From assembly GCF_008831285.2 (NCBI RefSeq), contig NC_045139.1:29429206-29493205 (forward strand): a DNA stretch of 64,000 nt, in the 5' to 3' direction. Positions 12,111-23,578 of the stretch are shown here, piece by piece. Source of the stretch: Nymphaea colorata. Lineage: Eukaryota > Streptophyta > Magnoliopsida > Nymphaeales > Nymphaeaceae. The stretch's first letter is position 1, and every line of letters starts with the position of its first letter. The notes beneath the pieces are model-generated. The model was not told the DNA's origin, did no database searches, and was given only the letters and a program-made list of their open reading frames with translations. The translations under genes were made by a program, and so were the position numbers.

Positions 12111-13329
12111 ATTCATACATCCATACCTGCCATTGATGAATCTCCTTATGTTATCACTTTCAACACAGATTATCCTTTTGTTACCCTTGCCATAATTAGT
12201 AGCCTGTATGTACTCGGCAAAATGAGTTGATGTTATCTGATAAGTACTTGTACGATATAGCCATTCCTTTCTTTTCCATAGGTACTTGTGTTATTTGCTT
12301 GAAGGCAAAACAGTTTGTATTAAACAAATTTAACCTTAATGGCTGGTTTGAAATACTTGAGCACAACGACAAACAGGCAGGGATAGTATACCAAATGCCC
12401 GCCTGTGTCCATGATGGCTCAGAAGTCAGACTATCAACTTCTTTGGATTCTGTATTGGCCCATACATTAGTAAAACATACAGTTGAATCAGTAATTAAGT
12501 TTATATACAATAACACCATGATATCCATAGCGTTTGAATCTGAGTTTTTTTTTTTTCTTCAGGTTATTTGTTTTCCTTTTCCTGTTGATTTTGAATGTGA
12601 CATTGCAGACCTGAAAGTGTGTGCTTGCCTGTAAACCCTGAGAGGCCGTTTGTTTGTTGGAACAGGGCGCCTGTTCCTGAAGCAGAGTGTTCTTTTCGGA
12701 GAGGTGGATAGATGCATTCCATGGTCAGAGGTGCACGTGAAATGCAGAAAAAGTGTTTTGAAATAATAAAATAGTGCCCACTCAAGATCAAATTTTCTTA
12801 GTTATCATAAAATATTATAAAGATAATACTGACAATGGCAGATTTTAAAATATATAAATAAGTATGAAAAATGGTATTGCAGATTATAGTAAGAGACATG
12901 CTATTAGACATTGATTAGTGAATTTTATCTCCCCTGCTCTCACTTTTGGCTTTAAAATCATTTTGCATGGCTTTCATTTCCATTTGTGATGAAACGAATT
13001 GCTTGCAGGATAAAAATTGAAACTGATTCACTATTTAATAAATCTATTCTGAATTTTAAAGTAGATACATAAAATACTAACAAAGTGGTCATCTTGCCAA
13101 ACGGCTTCCTAATGATTGATGGAAACACGGCCCCGCTATGGGAATGATTTATTGGTTCATATGGTCTCAGCTTATCAAACGCATCTGAGTGATTATTAAA
13201 AGAAAAACTTTTTCCTTTTTTATCGTTACTGCTTCTTTAACCAAGGGTGATTAAGAATGTCATCGGGATTTGAGCTTGACTTCAGGATATGGGGATCTCC
13301 TTTTCACAAAGAAAGCTGGTCCGAGATGG
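12111..13329. other. Intergenic spacer without recognised genes
   Basis: AT-rich. Frames of 135 aa (+) and 110 aa (-) overlap each other near 12200-12630 and resemble no family I know, with no splice-supported extension. I see no RNA gene. Confidence 0.4.
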
Positions 13330-13571
13330 GGTACTCTTTTTTTTTGCACCTTTGTTCATTCACATGATGACGATGACGACGACTCTTCAACGCTTTTGCT
13401 TTGCTTTTCCCAAGGAATTTGGCGCTTTAGAATTTTTTTTTCCCCCACTTTTGCATTCTCCTACTTTTTGTTTAAATTTTTGTGCACTCGGGTATGTCTC
13501 TTTTCCAAAATGGTTATAGAAGGAGAAAGCGAGGGATTTCCACTCCTTTTCAAATGGTGTATCATTCAAAT

Positions 13572-13573
<2 letters not shown>

Positions 13574-13642
<69 letters not shown>
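13574..13642. repeat. (AT)n microsatellite, about 34 units
   Basis: Uninterrupted alternating AT. It sits inside dispersed-repeat copy 1, at a place where copy 2 in the NRPD2 intron has a CT run instead. Confidence 0.97.
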
Positions 13643-13647
<5 letters not shown>

Positions 13648-14205
13648 GGGAGGGCGAGAGCTTTAAATGTCTGCTGTTCTGTTTAGATATTAAATGATTA
13701 CAAATATTTTGTAATCAAGAGATCTACATGTTTAATTAAATAAGAGTTATATTTACTCAATTGTAGTGAAACCAATGGATCTTGCATGACTATAGAAGCA
13801 AGCAAACAAGAAAAAGTACCTGACCTAATGCACTGTTGTTTTATTATTTTTTAAGTTCAATCATTAAAGTATTCAAACCGCACTGTCTATTGTATATAAC
13901 TTGTCAAATCAATCACCTACTTACTTCTAATTTTGTTCTAAAAGCTGGTTAAGCAAGCAGCTGCAACTGTACATTTTTAACAGCCTTAAGGTGAGAGACA
14001 GCATTGGTTTGAAGTTGTGCACCTACTCTCAGTATATATATATATTATTCTCGACAATTTTAGATGCTTAAAGCAGCATGTACTGAAAACAGACATAGAC
14101 AAACTATCATATAGTCAATATTTAGTTCATCCATCTTACGAAAGAGTGAGTGCGTGTGATATTTTGATGAACTGAACCATGTTAGCTTGATCTCCACACT
14201 TAAGA

Positions 14206-14540
14206 AAGTTGGTAAACTAACTTGCACATGTGATCCCCCAAATCATAGTTATTAGATCAGATTTGAATTGGATATACCCCTGACAATATCCGAACTATCA
14301 AATGTTCATGAAGAAAGTTGGTAAACTAACTTGCGCTTATGATTCCCCAAATCTTTGGATTCGAATTGGATGTACCCTTGACGATATCCAATTTATCAAA
14401 TGTTCATATATTCATATTTGAACAAAGTTGGTAAACTAACGTGCACATATGATCCCCCAAATCTATTGCTATTAGATCAAATTTGATTGGATGTACCCCT
14501 GACGATATCTGATTTATCAAATGTTCATATATTCATATTC
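14206..14540. repeat. Three-unit tandem repeat, period about 109 bp
   Basis: Units begin with AAGTTGGTAAACTAAC at 14206, 14314 and 14424. Each continues with TGATCCCCCAAATC-like, GATTGGATGTACCC and ATCAAATGTTCAT strings. The second unit has lost about 10 bp in its middle and the third has extra sequence at its end. Non-coding; no known satellite recognised. Confidence 0.9.
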
Positions 14541-14559
14541 CAATGCGAATGAACAACTG

Positions 14560-15440
14560 TCTATGCTATATCTGAATACAAATTTTGAATTTGAAATCTG
14601 TAATTGATATGGATCTGTCTTTTAACTTCACAACTGAATCTGACTTTAAATGTACGACTAAATTTGGACAATGTTATATATTTAAAATCCGAGTTTCAAC
14701 TGGATATAGGATGTTTATTTACAACTAAATATAAATTCAAATCTATCTCTGAATTGGATCGAATATTTATCCAAAACTAAATCCGAATCCAAATCATCAA
14801 ATCTAATCCTCCAACTTTTTAATTGGACATTAAAATTGATTTTCATCTCTAACTTTTTCAAACCATTTATTCCCAATATCAAATATGGATCCAATCCATT
14901 TATAGTTTTGTTGTTCCAATCGTATAGATCCTTCACCAGCACCTTCATGAGATTGGCTGGCAGGCAACCCACGTTTAAGTATAGCCGTCCATCCATTGGG
15001 GATCTTGTCTGGACCCCAGCCAAGCTGTCCGGGGAAAAAAATAGTAATAATAATATGATGAGATTTTATTACATGAAACGAAAGGGAGGGCAACGTCCAG
15101 GTCCCCTGCATGCCCAACTTCAAAAAATTACAAGCCACCATTTTCTCTGCATGCCCTCCAAAAATTTGTTAAAGAAAGTTGTGTGTTGACCATCTTTCTA
15201 AGATCTATTTTTCAGAGAGCTGCTTTACTTCAGGGTGGAAGATGCAAATGAATTAATTTGATGCAGACAAACTTGTCAGCTGCCAAATGCTTAAAAATTA
15301 AAAATTTGTTCCTCAACATAAAATATTGCTAAAAGCTTCGATGCGCCATAAATTATCATTATGACTCTTGTGTTGATTGTTTTTAATGATTTTTAACTTT
15401 TAGCCATATCACTTGTCATAACAAATTTAAATTCCCTATG
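14560..15440. other. AT-rich spacer with a degenerate AATCCGAAT-type repeat
   Basis: From 14560 to 14830 the sequence is full of variants of AAATCCGAATCC and TTTGAATTGGAT. Similar stretches occur at 29395-29720, 51380-51720 and 58310-58490, so this is probably a decayed dispersed repeat. Overlapping frames of about 100 aa on both strands (14715-15189) look like chance. Confidence 0.35.
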
Positions 15441-15467
15441 ATATATAGTAATATCCAGACTCAAAGA

Positions 15468-15496
15468 TATATATATATATATATATATATATATTA
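15468..15496. repeat. (AT)n microsatellite
   Basis: Short uninterrupted AT run inside dispersed-repeat copy 1. Confidence 0.95.
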
Positions 15497-15740
15497 CATA
15501 AGATAATAGAACTATTCTCAAACCAGTAGCAGCTAGCAGGTAAACCTGTGAGCTGTATGTCAAAACAATAAAAGATCAGGGTATAACCTCAAATTATTGA
15601 AGAAGGCAGGGTGTGTAAATAAAATTTTATTTTCGTGAGAAATAATGGCGGGGGAGGAGTGATGGCAGCGTTGCGTTTCGCTTTATTGCAGCAACGTATT
15701 AAGGGGCGCAGCCATTATGGCAACGTGGATCAATGGTACC

Positions 15741-16182
15741 GAGAGAGAGAGAGAGAGAGAGAGAGAGCTCTACCTTTATTAGAAAATCGAGATCCTTGCC
15801 GCTTGTGAGAGAGAGAGAGAACTGTGACGTGGTACAGTTACTAGCTAGTTAGCAAGACAGTGCTACAGTTTACCTGGTTATCTGGCGAGAGAGAGAGGTA
15901 ACGTTGCACTTTCTCGACTTGGTAAATTAGCCAAAATAGATGGACTTTAGCTCTTAATCTGCAGTTGGTGACGGGAAGAACCAATTTTGTGTAGTTGGAT
16001 ACACTTTGCTTGAGACAGAGAGAGAGAGAGAGAGACCCACATGTTTTTGTTTTTAACTCAATTAAGTTGTCATTCGCTTTTTTGCTTTATCTTTCTCGGC
16101 CCATATAAATTGCAACGCTTGCCATTCTCTGATACCGTGGAAGCAAGAGGAGAGAGAGGGAGAGAGAGAGAGAGAGAGGGAG
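15741..16182 (+). promoter_or_regulatory. GA-rich promoter and leader of the EB1 gene
   Basis: Runs of GAGAGA occur at 15741-15768, 15808-15818, 16015-16035 and 16148-16177, the last ending a few bases before the ATG at 16183. GA tracts in 5' leaders are common in plants and can bind BBR/BPC proteins. The exact transcription start is not visible. Confidence 0.5.
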
Positions 16183-19100
16183 ATGGATGGAGCTTATTTT
16201 GTTGGTAGAAATGAGATTCTTGCTTGGATTAATGCTACTCTTCAGCTCAATCTCACCAGAGTAGAGGAGGTATGTAATTTCTTCTCTTGCCATTGCTTTA
16301 TTTTCTTTCATTCGTACTACCATGAGCCATAGCAATTTGCTCTCTCCCCACCTTTTTTCTGATCTGCTGCTTGCTGTCGTTGGTGTATTTTGTCTCAATC
16401 AAGTCGAGAGAGTAGAGTTTCCTGCCAATTTTTTGTAGAGAAACGTGATCCTTCGTTCGCTTATCCGATATTGTTGCAATGGGAGTAGTAAAATCCTTTA
16501 CGTGCATTTAACATGGGATGTCGAGGTACCTCTTTTTAGTTTGTGAAAACGTCAGTTGTGCGGAGATGGAAGAAGTGAAACTTATTTTTTTGATTTTTGG
16601 CTTAAGAGGTTCTTTCGTTTTGTTCAGGTAAACATGATCCATGACTTTTTCTTGGTCTTTTGTCTATCTCTTTGACCTTTGAAATTGAATATATTCTAAT
16701 GTTTGATATGTTTGCACTTAATTTAATCATTTCGTTGTAGTTTGACTTTGGTATAGTTGCATGAAGAAAATCATGAATTTGATTTGTAATTCAAGTCCGT
16801 TCTGTATTTTTCTTTCCTCATATATTCTTCGGTAGTAAAAATTTGATTTATAGTCACCAAGTTTGTTGTTAATGGTTCTTTATTTTTAAAAACATTTTCT
16901 TTTCATTGACAGGCTGCCTCTGGTGCTATTCAGTGCCAGATGATGGATATGATACATCGAGGCGTTGTACCGATGCACAAGGTAACGACTAATGACTGCT
17001 TGAATGCAGACACAGAAATGCATAAATTTACGAACTGATAAGAACCAAATTTTCTCTGAAGTTGCTTTTGCTTCAATGTAAACTTGTTTCCTATTTTTAA
17101 CTAGTTTCATGAGACTTTGATGCGTCATGAGAGGGAAGGTCGAAGATCATATCCATAGGAAAAACTTTTGTTCTTGAGATTGCATAGGCCTTGCTCGTCA
17201 CTCACGTAGTTCATTTTCTATACCGGATGTGGAGATTCTTATCCATTATGTTTCCTCTCTTATTTGTATGAATTTTAGGTCAATTTTGATGCGAAAACAG
17301 AATATGACATGATCCAGAATTACAAAGTTCTGCAAGAGGTGTTCACCAAGTTGAATATAAACAAGGTACTTTCGTCTTCATTCATGAATGTAGTTTTCCC
17401 TGAAAGGCGACTGGTTGGCAACTTTTTTGACATCCTGCAGTGAAAGCAAATGCTGTTGTCCTTGGTTGGTCTCCCCTACAAGCTGTTGATTGGATGCATA
17501 AGTCTGTATACTTGTCCACATATATATATATATATATTTCACATATGAACTTTGCGGGACCAGGGGTCACAACTTGGACTACAGTACATGCTGGGATAAC
17601 TTGGATGGGATCAGTCTAATCGTAGCTTGGAAAAAAAAAGGGAAGAGGTGCATAGACTGTTTTTATTAGCAAAACACCAAAAAATAGCTTGAACCAGATG
17701 ACACCTAGAAGGAACAATGACATCTCTGACACGGCAGACAGCCTCTTGAGAGGTATCTGATGTCCATCAAGCTGCACCTCTTGCATCTAGTCTTAGTTGA
17801 TTGCTAAGAGATGATGATAAAATGGTACAGTAGAAATTCATCTTTAGTTGTTTCTTTCAGTTTGCATCAAGTTTTATCTTTTTTCAGTTGTTTGGTTCCT
17901 TTTTTATCCTTTCATAATTTTTTTTGTGGTATATGACTTCAAAAAGAAAGCCTTGTAGTAATCCTGAATTAACGCTTCATGAATATTCATGTCTGCCTGT
18001 TAGTTTGCTGATATGGTTGTGTACATACATACACGCTCATGTGCATGTGCTAGGTTCTGAAGCACATGTTAAGCTATCGCTTGCAGAAGAAGATAGCCTG
18101 GATTCTTAGATAGTAGAATGGAAAGTTGCACATTGTAAAGATGCCTTTAACTTGCGGACCTGAAGAAAACTGATAAGTAAATAAAAAGAAACAACAGAGA
18201 CTACTACTTTTGTTTTATTACTCGAAGAGATCGATCTTCAAATGTCATTGGTGTTGCTCGGAAGTAAGAATTAATGTGAATACCTAGTGGCATTGATTAT
18301 CAAATCTGTTAATTAAAAATTGCCAAAAGAAACATGGTTCCTTTTTTTCACTAACGAGTCACTAAAATTGCACAATAGAAGAGATACTTCTGTTGCTTCT
18401 TTTAAGTTCCAGTGGTCATATCGTGCTCTCAAGGGTATTAACACAGCTTCTCTATACTTTTTAGCATATTGAAGTGAACAAGCTTGTCAAAGGGCGGCCT
18501 CTGGATAATTTGGAGTTCCTGCAATGGCTGAAGCGCTACTGTGAATCTGTTAATGGAGGCATTATGAATGAGTATGAAATTTTTTTTATCTGTCTAGCAT
18601 TTTTGAAAGTCAATTAATGACCCCTTTTCTAACTTTTGTAGTTATGAGGTGGTGATCTTATGCTTATAGCTTATAGGGTTTATTCCGAATTTCCAATTTG
18701 TTAGAGTTGTATGTCACAGCTAGACATTAAGAGTCATGCTTTCCTTTGTCAAGACTCCTCAATTTCAAACCCATTGAAGCCCTACCGCCCAAACTCATCT
18801 TCCAAAGGAAGAAAGGGAGGGGTGGGCGGGGGGGGGGGGTGTTGTTTGGGGGTTGGGTTGCACATGGGGGTTCGGTGGGTGGTGGGTGGAGGGAGAGAGA
18901 GGAGGGGAAAAGATGCACACTGAAAAACAGAGAGTTTAGGTTTTTCCCACAATTCTGGAACCTGCCTGTATTGGTAGGCATATTTATATTTACCTATGAT
19001 ACTTAGTCAGCACATCAGGTTGGTGTGGTTTCTCTTAAATTGTTAAATGCTTCCACACAGGCTCCACATAGAAGTTGTATCTTGATATGTAGCATGTTTC

Positions 19101-21096
19101 TAGTGAGAAGCAGTAATTTTCAGTTTGTTCTCTAATTTTATTAGGCTGCCTGGTATTGTTAGTTATTTTTTTTAAAGAAAAAGGTTTACTTTTTGGTCTC
19201 TCAGTATAAAGAAACTGTCCAACAAGGAAGATACAGTTCCCCATTTTTCAAACTTAGTGAGCCCTGAGAAGAAAGTGAACGGCTGAACACTAAATGTGAC
19301 GTATATGTATTTCTGGGTTTGGTTCTTCTGTGTTTATCTCAACCTATGAGAATTCTACTGTCATAGTTTTCCTGAAGATTGGAATCATGGCAGAGCATGA
19401 ATTTTTTCCCCTCCTTTTACTGATAGACCATTCTACATGTACATTCTCGTGCTTATGTAGTTTATCGGTTCTCCTTTTCCCCTCTTTGTGTTTCTGCCTT
19501 CTTGATAATCTTACTTGTCCCTGCTTTGCTGTATAAGAAACTGTATTTACTATCTGTCCTTCTAGGAACTATAATCCAGTGGAAAGAAGATGCAAGGGAA
19601 TGAAAGATCGGAAGGGAATATCTTCAGTGCAATCTTTGAATCCTGCAAGAGTTCACCGCAGCTCAAAGTCCATGGAAGCAAGCCACTTTACTACCCTTGG
19701 TCTTCTGAATGGATCAGGTGTGGGCTTTGCAAACAGCTTATAGCCATCTAGCACCATCCACTCGATACAACAATACATTTCCATCTGGAAGTTCCATTTT
19801 TAAGTATTTATGTTGGTTACTTTATTCCTTCAGGAACCAAGCTAGGGAAAACTTCTACTGGGTCAGATGGAGCAAGTGCTGCCAGACAAATACATGCACT
19901 ATCCGAGCAGGTTTTAACATTTGTATATGCATGGATGTGTTTTCCTCTTTCTGGATGGACCTTTAGTTCAGTTTGTGTTTCATGATATAGGGACTTGGTA
20001 GCTATATCACCAGGAATTCCTCTGATATTCTTTCTTAATATTCTTCTTAGATACGTGTCCTCATCAGGCCTTCATTGAAACAGTTTGTAAGGTTGTGGTG
20101 GCCTTGTCTCAGTGTCTAATTTCATATTTGGCTTGCTTTGGCAATCGAACTTGCAATAAAATGTTCAAATTTTAGTCTTGCATTTTGAAGATCTCATTCT
20201 TAGGAAAAATCTTGTGAAAGGGTTTGGTTTTTCTCAGAAAAATACCAGCATATTTAGAAGTAGAAAAAGCAAAACTTTTTTGTCATGTTCATATACAACA
20301 AAAAAGTTGATAGTTATCTTTTGAAGTATCTTCGGTTTGCATTATATATCAGCCTCTGGAAATGTATGCTAAACTTAAAAAAAGTTTCCAAAATATAATG
20401 ATATTGGTGACTATGATGTCAGTACGCTTGTTTGTCTGTTGCTTTTATTTAAAAGGATTGTTCCTGTTCCGTTAATTTAGTTGCATTTATTTTCATGCAG
20501 ATTGCAGAGCTCAAGGTTTCCATGGACCAGTTGGAGAAGGAGAGGGACTTTTACTTTGCAAAACTTCGTGACATCGAAGTTCTGTGTCAAACTCCTGAGT
20601 TGGAGAATCTTATGGTATCTGGTTCCTTATTTGGATCTCCGAGTGTTGAATGAAATAGTTTGATTGGCCTTTTTCCTGCAGATACTCATGAAATTCCTTT
20701 TTTCATAATCAAGAAGCATTTTTTAGTGTAACTCTTTAATTCCTTTTTCATAATCAAGCAGCATTTCTAAGTGTGACATTTAAACCTTACTTGTTACGTG
20801 AAGCTACACAAGACCAAAGTGGCCTTTTTCAATTACAGTTTGAATCGACGGGTTTGACTAATGTATCTGGTGAACCAAACTGCCAAAATGTGCGTCTAGT
20901 TCCCTCTTCTGACAGAGTTGATTTGTTGATTACTAATTTCTATGTGCAGGTAGTGGCTGCAATTAGGAGAATATTGTACGCTGCAGATGATCGGGATTCT
21001 GCAATTGTTGAAGCTCAAGAACTCGTAAGCAAGTCCATAACATTGGCCGAGAACAACACAGTATGCAGTGCCGACAATGAGGACGGACCTGAGTGA
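16183..21096 (+). CDS. EB1A/B-like: Microtubule plus-end-binding protein EB1, A/B type, 279 aa
   Basis: Tracks growing microtubule ends and recruits partners. Eight exons: 16183-16269, 16913-16981, 17279-17365, 18465-18571, 19566-19717, 19834-19910, 20501-20614 and 20950-21096, all GT-AG and in frame. Residues ~1-125 form the calponin-homology domain ([65 protein letters not shown]). A Ser/Lys-rich linker follows, then the EB-homology coiled coil from about residue 194 ([30 protein letters not shown]) into [14 protein letters not shown]. The [10 protein letters not shown] end of the CH domain and the TPELENL motif fit plant EB1A/B rather than EB1C. The tail is short and only mildly acidic (SADNEDGPE), without the long glutamate run I recall for Arabidopsis EB1A. 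The start was chosen for the family-like MDGAYFVGR; the ATG follows a GA-rich leader. Confidence 0.95.
18815..18907 (+). other. G-run-rich intron segment, possible G-quadruplex
   Basis: Intron 4 of the EB1 gene contains, on the transcribed sense strand, a run of 13 G at 18827-18839 (interrupted once upstream by C) and many further runs of 3-5 G spaced by one to eight bases. This fits the pattern for quadruplex formation in DNA or pre-mRNA. Folding is inference. Confidence 0.6.
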
Positions 21097-21874
21097 GGCC
21101 TATCTCTCTCACTCCATGAGGCCGCAAAAAGGGTGACCTTATTCCTGCAAGTTCCGCACTGCACCAGGGTGAATCTTTGTTCTATAACGCAGACATAACT
21201 CACCCACGAGGGTATATACAGAGAACCAACAAAAGTTTGCAGAAAGCTTATGGGAAAAAGTCTTCCTCGCAAACAAATGTCTTTCGGGATCAAAACCTTG
21301 TTATATTTAACAAGAATATAAACCTTCCTAACAGGGAACAATTGTCTACAGATCTGAAATGTAATATATCATGCTCCAACAAAATTGACAATTTAGATGC
21401 TGCAAAGATCTTCCGTTCAAAAGGTTCATCACTTTTTGTTCGCTTCTTCTGTGTCACGGCTGCATGATCCAAAACTCCTCATATTCCTCGTGCTTGTTTT
21501 CTCTTAAAATAACTGAAGGCGCAACCTACCAGTAAAAGTTACTGCTTGCTGCATACGGCCCAATCATCGAACTCCCTCGTTGTTTCATGTTACATGGATT
21601 ACTAGACAAGTTCATGAAAATATGATATAGAGAGGACATCTAAGACTATGTTCATGAGGGTTCTGCGCACCTGGCTAGGCGGGTCTCTCTCTCTGTCTCT
21701 CTTTCTGCAAGTCCTCGATAATTTGGACAACTTTTGCTAGTAGCTGACAGTTCGTAAGGATTCTGGTGGGTCTCTCTCGCTCCCTCTCTCTTATGTTCAA
21801 AGAGCCCATCGTTGAATCGTCATATCAGCGATGGCCATGCAGTTGGAGGCTGGATGTAGGAGCTTCAAAAGCTG
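21097..21874 (+). other. EB1 3' UTR and short spacer to the PPR gene
   Basis: Nearly 800 bp without a gene. The first part is probably EB1 3' UTR; a CT-rich patch at 21685-21710 and another at 21772-21792 may belong to the PPR leader. Nothing else was seen. Confidence 0.5.
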
Positions 21875-23578
21875 ATGATTCAGCAATGCTCAAAGCATCC
21901 CCAGTCGGCTATCCCATTGCTGGAGAGATGCCTCCTGTTGCTGGGCTGCTGCACCCAACTGAACCAGCTGGAACAGGTCCATGGCCTCATGGTTAAGACC
22001 TCCTTGGACCAGCAACCCTTCCCATGCAGCAAGCTCCTCGCCTCCTGCTCCCACTTTCCCGCCTACGCCCGTTCCCTCTTTGGCCGCATCTCCGAGCCGA
22101 ACACTTTCATGTGGAACACCATCCTGCGCAGCTCCGCCATCAGCACTACCCCTCTCGACGCCCTCTTGCTCCTCAATTCTATGCGCCGGAGCTCGGCGTT
22201 GGCGGATCAGTTCACCTTCGTCTGCATCCTCAAGGCGTGTGCCCGTGCCACCGCTGCGGAAGCCGGCCGGTGCGTTCATGGTCTCGTTCTGAGGTCGGGG
22301 TTTGAGGACTTTCTTCCAGTTCGGAATACCATTATTGGGGTGTATGCGGCTTGTGGTTGGATCGAAGGAGCACACAAAGCGTTTGATGAGATACCTAAGA
22401 GAGATTCCGTGTCTTGGAATGCCTTGATAGGTGGGTATGTTAGGGTTGGTCGGGTACAGGAGGCTTTCCGTCTGTTTGGTGAGATGCGTTTGAGTGGGGA
22501 AATCAGAATTGCTAAACAGAGCATCCTGGTTCTGTTGTCTGGTTGTGAAGGCTGCTACGGTTCGGGCAGTCTTGCTAGAGGTGAGACAGTTCATGCACTG
22601 TGTGTCAAGTATTCATTTGATTCGGAGATGAGCGTGAGGACTTCGATAATTGGCATGTATTCTAGTAATGGCTGCCTGAGTTTGGCTCGCCGAATTTTCG
22701 ATGAAAGTGTTGAACCAGATACCACTGCGTGGAATTGCATAATTGGTGGATATGTTAGGCGTGGATGTCTGCAGGAAGCTATGAAGATGTATCAGAAGAT
22801 GAAACTTACAGGAGCAAAGCCAAATTATGTGACCATGGTAACTCTTTTGGCAGGCCTTGCGCAGACTGGATTGGTTTCTGGTGGAATCTGCATCCATCAA
22901 GACATTATGGAGCAAGGGCTAGAGCTGAATGCAGCCCTTGGCACAGCTCTGGTAGATATGTATGGGAAATGTGGATGCATTGAGAAGGCTGTGGAAATCT
23001 TCGATGCCATGACGGATAAGGATGCAACAACTTGGAGTGCAATGGTTTCATGCCTTGCATTGCATGGCCGTGGAGTTGATGCCGTTGCTCTTTTTGATGT
23101 GATGAGGCAAGAGCAGGTTCTTCCTAATGAAGTCACCTTCATGGCTGTCTTAACTGCTTGCAGTCATGCAGGTCTGGTGGATCAAGGGAAGATGTACTTT
23201 GATGTTATGGCAAGAGAGTATGACCTAGTTCCACGAACTGAACACTATGGCTGTATGGTTGACATGCTTGGTCGAGCCGGACTGCTGGAAGAAGCACATC
23301 AGTTGATCAAGAGCATGCCCATGGAGCCTGATGCCACTGTTTGGCGAAGCCTGCTAGCTTCTTGCAGGCTTCATGGTAATGTGGAACTGGGTGGATTGGC
23401 AAAGACAGCTCTGCTAAAATTGGAACCTTTACACCCATCAGACGCTATCTTGATGTTGGGTGCATATGCTGCTGTTGGTAGGTGGCAGGATATCAGGAGG
23501 CTTAGAGATGATCCAGTAGAGGAGACAAGAGTGAAGAAGAAGGCTGGCTGTAGCTCGATTTCAACAGTCCTGCAATAG
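21875..23578 (+). CDS. Pentatricopeptide repeat protein, PLS class, E subgroup, 567 aa
   Basis: Intronless, as most PPR genes are. Organelle RNA-binding protein; E-class members usually take part in C-to-U editing of plastid or mitochondrial transcripts. After a short N-terminus, degenerate repeats include NTFMWNTILRS, FVCILKACARA, DSVSWNALIGGYVRVGRVQEA, DTTAWNCIIGGYVRRGCLQEA, LVDMYGKCGCIEKA, TFMAVLTACSHAGLVDQGK and YGCMVDMLGRAGLLEEA. The C-terminus has the E motif (MPMEPDATVWRSLLASCRLHG through KKKAGCSSI) and stops at VLQ, with no E+ or DYW domain, so an editing role would need a DYW partner. The start is the first in-frame ATG; the first ~40 residues (MIQQCSKHPQS..) are Cys/Leu-rich and poor in acid but not a clear transit peptide, so targeting is undecided. 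The orthologue and RNA target cannot be named from sequence alone. Confidence 0.93.
   Translation: MIQQCSKHPQSAIPLLERCLLLLGCCTQLNQLEQVHGLMVKTSLDQQPFPCSKLLASCSHFPAYARSLFGRISEPNTFMWNTILRSSAISTTPLDALLLLNSMRRSSALADQFTFVCILKACARATAAEAGRCVHGLVLRSGFEDFLPVRNTIIGVYAACGWIEGAHKAFDEIPKRDSVSWNALIGGYVRVGRVQEAFRLFGEMRLSGEIRIAKQSILVLLSGCEGCYGSGSLARGETVHALCVKYSFDSEMSVRTSIIGMYSSNGCLSLARRIFDESVEPDTTAWNCIIGGYVRRGCLQEAMKMYQKMKLTGAKPNYVTMVTLLAGLAQTGLVSGGICIHQDIMEQGLELNAALGTALVDMYGKCGCIEKAVEIFDAMTDKDATTWSAMVSCLALHGRGVDAVALFDVMRQEQVLPNEVTFMAVLTACSHAGLVDQGKMYFDVMAREYDLVPRTEHYGCMVDMLGRAGLLEEAHQLIKSMPMEPDATVWRSLLASCRLHGNVELGGLAKTALLKLEPLHPSDAILMLGAYAAVGRWQDIRRLRDDPVEETRVKKKAGCSSISTVLQ

Larger units (their letters stand above)
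13330..15770. repeat. Unnamed dispersed repeat, copy 1
   Basis: Several blocks match blocks in NRPD2 intron 1 (copy 2, about 29190-31070). These are a T-rich block containing CTTTGC..TTCCCAAG and TTTTGCATTC (13395-13465); a block with ATATTTTGTAATCAA, AATAAGAGTTAT and AATCAAACAAGA-like strings (13700-13815); a CACCTACTT..CTAAAAGCTG block (13914-13948); a TATCCAGACTCAA..ATAGAACTATTCTCAA block (15450-15520); and an end block with AAAATTTTATTTTCGTG and TGGATCAATGG (15620-15740) before a GA run. Blocks of tandem and AT-rich sequence separate them. I do not recognise the family; it has no evident coding capacity. Confidence 0.5.

Noticed and set aside
12227-12634. 135-aa frame downstream of the HVA22-like gene
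   Set aside because: No recognisable domain, overlapped by a similar antisense frame, no splice context, AT-rich composition.
13270-13686. 138-aa frame containing an Ile-Tyr run
   Set aside because: The run is the translation of the (AT)n microsatellite.
14715-15189. Three overlapping ~100-117 aa frames on both strands
   Set aside because: They overlap each other antisense, match no family and lie in a degenerate repeat.
17643-17782. 10-bp inverted repeat (AAGAGGTGCA / TGCACCTCTT) in EB1 intron 3
   Set aside because: Arms are short and 120 bp apart with no target duplication found; not enough to call a MITE.
21890-22594. 234-aa open frame on the minus strand across the PPR gene
   Set aside because: It is antisense to a clear PPR coding sequence and its peptide resembles no protein; it is a by-product of the GC-rich coding strand.
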